DNA from: Astragalus membranaceus
Lineage: Eukaryota > Streptophyta > Magnoliopsida > Fabales > Fabaceae
Length of the DNA: 64,000 bases
Direction: 5' to 3'
Assembly: GCA_039519185.1 (NCBI GenBank)
Contig: CM076849.1
Location: forward strand, 65,764,834 to 65,828,833
A model generated the notes under the pieces. The model worked only from the letters and a program-made list of their open reading frames with translations. It was not told where the DNA came from and did not search any database. This document shows, one piece after another, positions 35,221 to 44,936 of the stretch. Within the stretch, counting starts at the first letter, position 1. Each line of letters starts with the position of its first letter. The position numbers were made by a program, and so were the translations under genes.

Positions 35221-35267
35221 AGTCTAGCTAAGGACTCTTAAACTAAGCGCTACTGGGAGGCAACCCA
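35221..35267 (+). promoter_or_regulatory. Athila stem-loop pair in Athila-C
   Basis: Hairpin 1 pairs AGTC with GACT around TAGCTAAG (35221-35236). Hairpin 2 pairs TGGG with CCCA around AGGCAA (35254-35267). The linker reads CTTAAACTAAGCGCT. This is the third, most diverged instance of the structure at 10898 and 43880. A strong acceptor-like TTTTCTTTTGTGCAG ends 48 bases downstream (35315). Confidence 0.6.
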
Positions 35268-35372
35268 AGGTTCTTAAACTAAAAATTTTGTGTTTTTAAT
35301 TTTTCTTTTGTGCAGGAGTGAATTTTGTGAAGTGAGAAAAGAAGCCACCAAAGGAAAAACCCTGGGACCAAG

Positions 35373-35693
35373 TTGGCAGATGACCCTCCACAAGAAGAAG
35401 TACCAGTTAGCGCTGTAGGGGCTGAAGCTACAGCGCCTAAAGCCCAATCCCCGCACAAACCTGCATCTAAGGAGAATACTCTTGATCTTTCTGTAGAGAG
35501 GGAAGCAGTAGAAAAGCTGGCTGAGATGAAAGCTTACAAGGAAACAGAGGATCCCCAGAATGAGGCTACAGCGCCTAGCGCTGTAGCGGCAGGAAAGAAA
35601 AAAATCCAGTAGCGGAGCCACCATAGTGCCCACCAGAGCAAGCAATAGGCTCAAATCTGGGTTAGCAAACAAGTACTCTAACCCTTCTTTTTA
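35373..35693 (+). pseudogene. Short Athila-C internal ORF, frameshifted
   Basis: I do not recognise a domain. An open stretch without an ATG begins around 35340 (TKLADDPPQEEVP), is rich in Ala, Glu, Pro and Lys, and ends in a stop at 35610-35612. A one-base shift in the A run at 35598-35605 lets it continue (PTRASNRLKSG) to a stop at 35691-35693. It follows the acceptor-like site at 35315, the place where Athila elements can carry a second ORF. It contains the element's own AGCGCTGTAG words in frame. Confidence 0.4.
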
Positions 35694-37126
35694 AAAAAAA
35701 TGTTGTTTGTTTGTTTTCAATAAATCGGTTAGGTGCTATAGTGTTTGTTCTTGCATCTAACAGTATGTTTAGAGTTTTATTTCAGTTGTTTTTAATTCTG
35801 TTGAGTTTTAGTCATAGGCCTCTCCCATTAGAATTTCATGAGAAGTGGAGACACTACTAGGTCTTAAGTTGGGGGGAGGACCTTAAATGTGTTTAATGTT
35901 ATATGTGAAATGTTAATGTTATGTGTTTAATGTTATGTTTGTTGAATGAAAAGCATGATCGGTTGCAATTCCTAGTTTTTCAATAATAGGATATGTTTCT
36001 TCCTGGGCTAAATTTAATGATGATTATGTGTTGGGAGTAGAGTAGCCTCGTTTGAACAATGACTAGTCTTACTGCTGCTTCTACACAAAACTCTAGGCTT
36101 AGCAAGGAACCTAGTTAGCTAGGAATGATAAGGTTTAGTCAAGTTTTTACTAAAAATTGAGAGTAGCATTTGAAGCTAAGTTTGGGGATGCATCGGTTAT
36201 ATTAAGGCTAGGGATGAAGATTGTAGGATGGTCAGTGAAATAGGACCCAAAGTGTACAAATGGTCATGTAAAAAGCTACAATTGCCTGAAACAAATGCTG
36301 AACTGTTCCAAAAAATGCATATAAAAAAAGAAGAAAAAGAAAAGAAAAGAAGAAAATAAAAAAAGATAGAAATGCAAATAAGGAGTTCAGTAATGAGGGC
36401 ATTGCAGCTGAATCTATTCATCAAGTAACCAGTGATATAGCATCTAACGCTATAGTGCTGAGAAATCACCAAATCTATAGTTAGTGCACTGGCCAAAGAT
36501 CTGGAATGCCTAATCAAGCCATTTGTTGTGCTTTGAAGCCCCTCAAGTCTTTTGTGAAGTTGTTAGTCTACTCTCCTTTTTGAAAAGTTCTTTGGCTAAA
36601 CCAAAAGAAGACCACTCTTTCCAAGGCTAGGAGAAATGTTGAAACTAGCTAGGAGCTAAACTAAGCCTAGTAGTCACACACTCACAATTGAGCAATAATA
36701 ATTCTAAATGTTGTGAAAAACAATGGTGTGTGTGTATGTCTGAGAGAGAATGTGAATCTGAAAGTTTGGCCCACTAAGAACATTTTTGAAAAATTGTTTG
36801 ATTTAGGGATGCAACTGACCTTGTCTTTCTATGCCGTTATTGTTCTATTTTAAGTTTGTTTGTTTGTCTTTATAAAGTGTCAATCCTTGAGGACAACCAA
36901 TGGTTTAAGTTTGGGGGTGTGATAACTCTTATCTATAAGAGTTATTTATGCTTTCTAGACTTAAACAAATGCGAGTTCTGAAGTAATAATAATTTTTTTT
37001 AAGAGAAAGATATTGTTGTTGTCTTGTTTGTGCACTTAATCTATGTAATTGTTTGATTGTTGTTGTGTTGTTTGTTCTTTGTCAAGCCATTACTTGAGGA
37101 CAAGCAATGGTTTAAGTTTGGGGGTG
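35694..37126 (+). other. Athila-C 3' non-coding region with repeated polypurine blocks
   Basis: No gene. CTTGAGGACAA followed by CAATGGTTTAAGTTTGGGGG occurs twice (36888-36918 and 37093-37124), and each copy is followed by TGTGATAACTC. Only the second leads into a full LTR. The first leads into about 70 bases of LTR-like sequence. Weaker G-rich tracts lie at 35866-35879 and 36176-36190. Confidence 0.7.
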
Positions 37127-38478
37127 TGATAACTCATATTTAGATGTGTAATTTATGCTCTTATCACTTAAATCAACACAAGTTCTCAAGTAATATTCGT
37201 GCTTTATTAGGTAAATATTAGTTATTTAGAGGAAAGAAGGGTTAGGAGCTTGTTTGTTATCATTTGACACTTTTGGTGCCTTTTTGTGTATTTTAATGCT
37301 TCTGTTAAGTGCTGCAGCGGTAAGCGCTATAGCGCTATATGGCGGTGGGACAGCTGGACATTTGGAGAGCCTACTACTGTTTGATGAGTCATCATACTTA
37401 TCCCTTGCTGTTCAGAATGTGTGGAAGCTTTTTAGTGACAAGTAGGACACTTGGCGCATTTTTATTGAAAGATGTCATTGTCATCTTTTTGTAAAGCTAC
37501 TTTATGAGATGTGGATAATATCTATCTCACTTCTTCTTCCTCACAACATAGATTTCGAAATAAGGAGAGTTTTTGGAGAGAAAAACTGGACACCCTTCTC
37601 CTCCATCAATCCTCCACTTCAAGCTTTTATTTTTCAAGAGAAGATCATCATTTCCAGCGCTGTGAAGCTGTGCTGTAGCGTCAGCAACCCGTCACATGAG
37701 AAGGAGGCCACTACGTGCATCTTTTGCAACCTTGCTTCTTCTTTGCATTTTCGGTAATATGAGCTTTTTAGTTTGTATTGTGTTGATGATGCTCATCATG
37801 AGCTAAACACTTAGTAGTTGGATTGTTTTAAGCTTTGTAATGACTCTTTAGTATTGTTAATATAACGTTATGATGTTTGTGTTTCAATCCTTGTATTTTA
37901 ATGCTTTCAAACTTGTTTTGGGATTGATCAACTGAAACGAGTAGATTCGTGGGTACAGACATGGTCCCATGACTCGAACTCAAGGATTGATATGAATGAA
38001 AGGTTGTTTAAAGACATTTAGACAACTTGTGCTTAACTCTAGACATAGGGGAGCAATAGTTCATAAGGTGAATACTGTGGGTTCTTCATTATACAGGGGT
38101 GGACTTATTTAGAACCTAGACGTAGGAGTCTTGTAACAAAACACTGGCGTTATTGACCGAAAGGCACAAAATCATATGCTACAGCACTTAACGCTATAGC
38201 GTCTAACATTATAGCGCTTCACTACTGAGAAATTATTTAGCAAAGAGCAATCCAACTCACTTTATCAACTCTTGAACTTTCTTTACTTGTTTATTTACAT
38301 TTATGTTACTCACAATACTTGTTGACAACTTGTTATTGTTACTTGTTTTTCTCACTAGCTAAATTACTAATTTAAATATAGAAGTAAACTCAACAATCTC
38401 TGTGGGAACGATCTTTACTTATCACTCTATTACTTGTTGCGATTGTGTATACTTGCACAAACTACTTTTCGCACAACA
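37127..38478 (+). repeat. Right LTR of Athila-C
   Basis: About 1352 bp from TGATAACTC to GCACAACA. It carries AGCGCTATAGCGCTATA (37325-37341), CGCTGTAGCG-like words (37655-37690) and a further cluster TTAACGCTATAGCGTCTAAC (about 38188-38208). The end is inferred from the ACA terminus and the start of Tat sequence. Confidence 0.7.
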
Positions 38479-38955
38479 CTCGGCCCAGATCAAACTCGCC
38501 CTTTAAGGTAATGGCAGCCTCGGCCATTGATCTTTGCGATTTCATATCCCAAATACCTTTGTAGCCCGTGGGACAGTTTACTGGGACTCGGCCCGGATCG
38601 AACTCGTCCCAAGGGGTCGCGACTGCCTCGGTCACCGATAACGAATGGCTCGGGTTCCGGTTTAGCAAGGAATCCTAGGGCGATCACGAGACCGATCCCA
38701 TCATGTTTGCCTTTAGGCTCAAATGGAAATTAGCTGTAATATCTTTTAAGTTTGGTTGCATTCCAAGTTCGCGAGATCGACTTCCCTTCAAGGGTTTCCA
38801 ACTCGAAAGCTCTGTTACTGGTCTTGGACATGATCCGGTAAGGCCCTTCCCAATTGGGGGCGAGTTTCCCTTGTGCATTCAACCCAACGTCGGCCCTCCA
38901 GAGCACTAGATAGCCCCGTTCAAAATCCCTGGGGATAACCTTTGAGTTGTACTGG
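38479..38955 (-). pseudogene. Tat integrase C-terminus and start of the Tat 3' region
   Basis: From 38955 leftwards the minus-strand frame reads NSKVIPRDFERGYLVLW, then GKLAPNWEGPYRI, ending KLKRYYS at 38730. This is the C-terminal integrase tail of Tat elements. It joins the frame that stops at 48689 on the far side of the inserted Athila-B. 38479-38729 is 3' non-coding and repeats ACTCGGCCC(A/G)GATC twice (38478, 38584). Confidence 0.8.
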
Positions 38956-39046
38956 TGTTGACTCTCTGTCATATGATATAAGTTGCTACTTTTTAGAACC
39001 AAAAATGCATGGGTTTGATTGTAATATAGTCTATATCTGGGGTATT

Positions 39047-41752
39047 TGTAACACCCCAAAAGTTAATTAAATATTATTAGTGTATTTATTTGATTAATTA
39101 TATTAGAAATTGTGTGTTAAATATAATAATAAAATAGACGTGTGGTGTTGTGTGTGGGTTGGTCCATAGAGGGGTTAGAAAATAATTAAGTGAGGTGGAT
39201 AAGCCCACCATGGTATTCAAATTAGTTAGTAAGAAGAAAAAGCCCAAAGGAGTGGTAAGTCATGAGAAGGGTTTAGTGATTAGGGTTTCATGTAGAGATT
39301 AGCGCATTTTAGAAAAAAGAAAAGAAGAGAAACGACTTGGAGAGTGAGAGAGCGGCTGAACTAGTGGAAAAGAGAGGAGAAAAGGCGTGAACCAAGAACA
39401 AGAGAGAGAGAAGGAAAAAAGCTAGGGCTCTAAGGTTATAAGGCTAAAGGGGTTTCGAATTCTTCTAAAAGGTAAGGGTGGGATTTAACTCAATATAAGG
39501 GTTTATGAGGGATCTACATGTGGGGTTTTAGGGTGTCTTGATCACCATATTGTTGTCTTGAAAAATCGCATGCCCTATGATTGTGTGCCTTGTTGAGTAA
39601 TTTGGTGTATGCTTGATTTCCTCACATTCCTATGCCTAAATGATATGTTGTTATGCTCATAATAATAATTGTTGCCATATGATGATTTGTTGTTGAGAAT
39701 TTATGATTTTTCATGTCAAGTGTTTGAGCAAATGCATAAGTATGTGGTGTTGAAATTGTTGTTTGGGAATTGATCATGATGAGTTCTACTTGTTTAGGGT
39801 TTTTGTGCATTTTCTGGACACTGTTTCGGTTTTTCTGAAACTGGTATTGTTTGGTTGATCCAAAAATTTTGTGGTTGTTTGTTTTTGAAAATAAACTTAA
39901 ATCCGGTCGTTTTGGCACTGGTTTCGCTCAATTTAGAGTTGTATAGCTCAAGTTATGAGTCACCGAAGTTAGGTCAAATTTCTGGAATCAAACTGTGAGT
40001 AGGTTCGGTTTTTGTAGGCTTTGTGTTATCAATTGAACTCCGTTTTGAACGATTCGTGTTTCATCGGAAAGTAGACTTAATTCTCTACGAAATAGGCACT
40101 GGTTTCACGAAAGTTCATTAAGAAATGAGAAAGAAAATTTGGTTGCAAGCTGGGTAGAGAGTTCTGTCCGATTTTGGTACCACAGTGTAGTGTTTTGAAA
40201 AACTGTACCAACTGGATACTTATTTTGAAAAATAAAAATCATAGGCAGAAACTACACTCAGAGGGCTTTCCAATGAGTGGTCTTTTGTTGAAATCCGATG
40301 TCGTTTTCTATTTTAATTAATTCGCCGAAGTAGGTGTACTGCTGTAGGAATTCAGCACTTGTGCTGTCTTGCCATTCTGTGTTGTGTTGCTGTCTTCGGA
40401 TCCCTACCCATGGGCGCCAAGCCCTATTCTGTTTCTCTTGGTGTTTTGGTCCGTGCCTTTGCTAGATGCCTTGCCTAATCATATTGAGTCATTCCATTCT
40501 TGCTCCTGTGCGAATTGTTCACTTTTGCGAAAATTTGGTTGGATCCCCTTCGTTGGGCGCCATTTTCAGGATGTCTTAGTTTTCTCCTAAACTGTTTTCG
40601 AAATAACTTTTGACTCGGAAGTCCGATTGAGGCGTTTCAAAATGTTTTGGAAAGCTTATCCAGGTGCCTAACTGGATACTCTAATTTTAAGGCATTCTGA
40701 ACTATTTTTCTAACATTGTTCCCTGGAGTTGTTTTGGTGTCCCGGGATGCCCTTGAGGCGTCTCCGGTGTCTTTTTCAAAAAGTGGTCGTCAATTCTAAA
40801 TGTTTTGGAAAAGTAATGTGATTTAGGCCTATGACCAGTGACGTTGATGTGTGATTGTTGGACTACAGCGTTGTCTATTGTTTTAGGCCCTTCGGCCAGT
40901 GATGTGAATTAGGCCTATGGCCAGTGACGTTGATGTGTGATTGTTGGACTACAGCGTTGTCTATTGTTTTAGGCCCTTCGGCCAGTGATGTGAATTAGGC
41001 CTATGGCCAGTGACGTTGATGTGTGATTGTTTGACTGTTGTGCATACATCATTGAGTCGCATGCATACCATGAACATTAGGCCTTGTGCCAGCGACGAGA
41101 ACATTAGGCCTTTGGCCAGCGACGATATTTTAGGCCCTTGTGCCAGTGACGTAAATTAGGCCTTTGGCCAGTGACGTAGGTTGGTACCACATGCATGTGC
41201 ATTGCTTGAGTCTCATATCGCATTCATATTGCACGACTGATTGAATGAAGTTATTTGGCCATTGTGATGTGTTGTTAAAGTGATGTGTTGTTGTGAAAGT
41301 GACGTGTTAATGTGTACTTAGCTGTTATTAACTGTTAAGAGTGATGTTTCTTGCCGTGATTAATTGATGTCTTGAGCTTTGTATGTGGTCTTTCATACAC
41401 TTCTTATATTGTATGGAATCTCACCCCTTTCTGTGGTTGTTACGTTATAGGTGAGCCTGAGGGAAGATTGTAGTCTTCCTTTAGCCTGGTGTCGTCTGCT
41501 CTGATAGGTAGCACTTGGGGAAGGGTCGATTACTGTTTTTAATTAAATTTCGGTTGATGTTGAATATTTTAGTAATTGGTGCACTTTGCAATTTGTCGGT
41601 TGTTGATGTTTTTTTTAACGATGTTGAATAGTTCCGCTGCATGTTTTGAGAAAACTACGAGGTTTTGTTTTACGTTGAAAAATGCGACACTCTTTTGGCG
41701 CGAAAAACTCTGCTAAATTATGAATAAACGATGGGTGAAAAAGGGTGTTACA
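39047..41752 (+). mobile_element. Tekay-type solo LTR 1
   Basis: TGTAACACCCC to GGTGTTACA, 2706 bp, flanked by GTATT (39042-39046 and 41753-41757). It contains a donor-like AAAAGGTAAGGGTGGG (39468-39483), GGGCGCCA words (40409 and 40555), the Tekay scaffold segment CTTTTGACTCGGAAGTCCG (40608-40626), a tandem block of TAGGCCTATGGCCAGTGACG-type units (40830-41180), GGTACCACATGCAT and an acceptor-like TTACGTTATAG (to 41450). No internal region remains. Confidence 0.92.
40830..41180 (+). repeat. Tandem-repeat cassette of Tekay solo LTR 1
   Basis: An 84-base unit with TAGGCCTATG(G/A)CCAGTGACG and GGCCCTTCGGCCAGTGATG occurs about two and a half times, followed by shorter ATTAGGCCT...GCCAG(C/T)GACG units. 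Confidence 0.85.
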
Positions 41753-42999
41753 GTATTAGCTTAGTTTAGAGTATTGTCGTAGGAAATCATTGTGTAAGCT
41801 ATTTTCTTCAATTCTGGAGTCATTTTGTACTTGAAGACCTCCAACTTATTGTGGCATCATCCAGCGAACCAGACACTTTCCTGGAGATGCACACAATTGG
41901 AAGGATTTGGAAAACTGAGAGTATCGCGTCGCGACCAGGAGGGTTCGCGTCGCGACGACAACATGAATTTGGAGTAATTTTGGTTCTGTCTGATCTCGCG
42001 TCGCGACCAGGAGGGCTCGCGTCCCGATGGAAGCAAGAAATTGGAAGAAATTGGTTCGGTCTGATCTCGCATCGCGACCAGGAGGGTTCGCGTCGCGACC
42101 ATTCATTATTCTGAAGAATCGCGTCGCGATGGACTCGTGTCGCGTCGCGATGGGCCCCCGAAATTAGGGTTTTTATGGATTTTTCAGCGAAATTTCGAGT
42201 CTCTTGGTCATGGGAGCGCAGCTAGGGTTTGGAATAGCTTGGAGGTGCGATTTTGAAGTCTTCCAATCACTTGGGAACAAGGATTGAAGGTTTCTATGGC
42301 TTCCTCTATTTGCTTCTTCTCCTTTATCTTATGTTGTACTCTTTTCACCGTGTGTAACTAATTTCTTTTGATTAGGCAGAGATGATTCTCCCGAAACCTA
42401 TCGTATGGATTCTTTGTTATGGTTAATACAATTAGTTTATTTATCATAAGTCTATACCTCTTTGTTTAATGCTTTATAGTTACATATGATAATTATAATG
42501 ATTTAGGGTGTGTGATCACATAGGGATATGGGTTGCATGCTTGATATGGGGTTTTCATAAACTTGTGATCACCATAGGAATGTGGGATTGGATTCATGAA
42601 TTCTTTATTTCTAGGGTTCAAGGCATTACCAATTGGCATGATTCACCTAAGGAATTACGGTAACTCAATTAGGTAAAAGGGGTTTTGAGGCAAGGAATTG
42701 TCTTTAACCTAACTTAGTGAATTGAATCTGGTATTTCAAACAATTAATTTATGATTAGCTGAAGGTTCATAAGATAGGTGAGGGGAGAGGATTCGACCCC
42801 TAATTGCTTTCCTTATTATTTCAACAACTGTCTTTATTTTCGCGTTACTAAATGCTCAAATCAAATCAATTTTCACAATCTAAGAATCGATAATTTTTCC
42901 ATTGTTAAACAACACGCAATCCCTGTGGAGACGACCGGTCTTACCATTCTTTTATTACTTGCGACATTTGGTACACTTGCCAAAAGTCTAACAAGTTTT

Positions 43000-43017
43000 T
43001 GGCGCCGTTGCCGAGGA
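43000..43017 (+). other. Primer binding site of Athila-B
   Basis: TGGCGCCGTTGCCGAGGA, six bases after the LTR end. It is the tRNA-Asp-type site with one change (A for G) relative to Athila-A. Confidence 0.85.
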
Positions 43018-43060
43018 TTGTTGATTTCGTTGTCAACAAGGCAAAGGAATTAATTCTTAG

Positions 43061-43867
43061 TTGTTTCCTTTATTAGTTATTTTATTTTATTTTGTTTCAG
43101 TTTGTTTTCTTTATTTAGTTATCCAAAAAAAAGGGGTTAGTTATTGTGTTGGACGTGTTGACGGTTTGTTTAGTGTTTCAGAGACTTGCAACCTCTATTC
43201 TGAAAGCCAGGTGAAATCTTTGCAAATCATGGAGTCCACACTACACTCACTTCGTTGTATTTGTTGTGGAGAACCACATTTAAGTGGCAATTGTGTGACA
43301 CACACTTATTGCGATTCTTGTGGGGAGGATCTTGTGTATTGCAATTGTGAGCCAGAGTGGACAACTGTAACTGAAAATTATTCCTGGTTAGCGGATATAA
43401 AACTTCTTGAGTTAAGCATTGACCAACCACGTTGTGATGTTTGTGGGGAGCATCATATGAAGGGAAATTGTTAGGAGTTTTATTTCACTACAAACGAAGA
43501 ACAAGAAGAACATGCCTCAACAAAAGAAGAATCTGGGGAGGATAAGAAAGATGAGGAAGAAGAAAAGATTGAATTGGAAGATCATGTAGTCCAGAGGGAA
43601 GCTCAAAAATCCCAATGTTGGGAAGGTGTGAAAATCCAACAAGAGAAAACCCAACAAAGCATTCTTCCTACTAATCTTTCGGGCAGCAAGGAAGATAGAA
43701 GTGAAGAGATTGATCGTTATTTAGACTCCTTCTATGCCTTGTTCGTCATCCTTCACCTTGAGAGGGTATGGAAGCATCTGCAAGTATACTTCAAATTCAT
43801 GATGTTCTTGCCCCAGAACCGAAAGAAGAAGGATGATGTGTTCTTTGTGTCATATCTTCCACCTTGA
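43061..43867 (+). pseudogene. Athila-B cysteine-rich gag-like ORF with one nonsense codon
   Basis: A first part to 43474 ends in TAG (43472-43474), and the same frame stays open to TGA at 43865-43867. It has two copies of a short zinc-knuckle-like motif, CICCGEPHLSGNC and CDVCGEHHMKGNC, spaced Cx2Cx3Hx4C, one residue shorter between C and H than the usual retroviral knuckle. Between them lies another Cys cluster (CDSCGEDLVYCNC). The second half is acidic and Lys/Glu-rich. No capsid or enzyme domain is visible. It could be a Gag relic that binds element RNA so that an autonomous Athila can package it. That is inference. The better start may be the later ATG at 43230, just before the first knuckle. 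Confidence 0.6.
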
Positions 43868-43879
43868 TAGTGGAATTTC

Positions 43880-43929
43880 AACGTCAAGCTAGTGACGTTA
43901 AAGAAGCACTTAGTGGGAGGCAACCCACT
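43880..43929 (+). promoter_or_regulatory. Athila stem-loop pair after the Athila-B ORF
   Basis: Hairpin 1 pairs AACGTCA with TGACGTT around AGCTAG (43880-43899). Hairpin 2 pairs AGTGGG with CCCACT around AGGCAA (43912-43929). It begins 13 bases after the TGA. Relative to Athila-A the outer pair of hairpin 2 changes from C-G to A-T and hairpin 1 is two pairs longer. An acceptor-like CCCGTGAGCAG ends at 43960. Confidence 0.7.
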
Positions 43930-43960
43930 GGTGAGCACCACTTTTCCTTCCCGTGAGCAG

Positions 43961-44936
43961 GAGGGCTCACATTATCATTTTCTATTATTTTGAGACATTG
44001 CTGCTATTTTGAGTTTTTATTTTCACTCCCTTTTGACTTTATTTTGCATTTTGGTCTGTACTATATTGACGACTTATTCTGTGATATTGAGGCACCACTT
44101 CCTGGAGCTTTTTAGAAGCAGCTTCAATTATGATGATTTGTGGCATTTAGTCTAACATGTTTACATTTTACCTTCTGATTACTAGCATGTCAATTTTTCT
44201 CATCAAGTTTTATCTGTGGTCATGACAAAAGCGGAGGAAGATCTGGATCATCTGTGGGCATTCTCTCGAGTGCATCTCTTAACCCAACTGTGAGGTTTGA
44301 GCCCAAACACTTATTCTATTCATTGTGTGTATTCCTTGCCTGCTTTAGTCTCAGAACTTGCGCTGGTACTTAACTATCTTACATGTGATTTACGTATACA
44401 CTGAGGCAATTTTTTTGGAACCCTTGAGCCTTTCAAGCCACCTGAACTAAATGTTTATCCTTGTTAGCCCCTCTGAGCCTAATTGTTATTTTACTGGTTT
44501 TTCTGCAAATCATAGCCTAGTTTTTCTTAACTTGGAGTTAGGTGGAACAAAAGTTTGAGAGTGGGAAAAATGTTAAGTTTGGGGTTGCTCATGGAATAAC
44601 AACATTCTAAGTTTGGGGTGGTATACAAGAGAAAGGAACATAGAAAGAAAAACAAAGAAAAAGAAAATATATATATACAAAAAAAAATATTTATATATAT
44701 ATATATATATCTTTAATATTATAAATAATTCCTTCTCTTGTTGAATGCTTTGGGGAAAATGGGTAAGTGAGTGAGTGAATTGTTGAAATTGACAAAGAGA
44801 GGTAGGCCTAACTCCAAGTTTTAACCTACTTATCCAAATTTTATCCACCCTTACCTAAGCCCCATTACAACCTTGAAAGCCCTCAAATAGTGCGTATGAA
44901 TTTCATGTGTTTAGATTTGTATAGAACTTGTGCAAG
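43961..44936 (+). other. Athila-B internal non-coding DNA
   Basis: No gene supported. It holds G-rich AAGTTTGGGGT tracts near 44574-44585 and 44611-44621 and a TA repeat near 44691-44711. The minus-strand frame at 44573-44848 shows no motif. Confidence 0.6.

Larger units (their letters stand above)
34300..38478 (+). mobile_element. Rearranged Athila-type element (Athila-C), internally deleted
   Basis: Two direct copies starting TGATAACTCATATTTAG lie at 34300 and 37127 and align for about 885 bases (to 35184 and 38011). The first copy then jumps straight into 3' internal sequence, so it lacks its LTR end, primer site and all of gag-pol. The second continues to about 38478 (GCACAACA). The interior (35185-37126) holds the Athila stem-loop pair, a short broken ORF and duplicated polypurine blocks. 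Left flank is LINE (TTCAG), right flank is Tat DNA (CTCGG), so there is no matching target duplication, which points to a rearrangement or deletion. Confidence 0.75.
38956..42993 (+). repeat. 5' LTR of Athila-B, split by a Tekay solo LTR
   Basis: Matches 47355-48688 on both sides of the insertion at 39047-41752. The array at 41925-42150 has TCGCGTCGCGACCAGGAGGG words, also seen in the solo LTR at 3227-4515. Confidence 0.9.
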
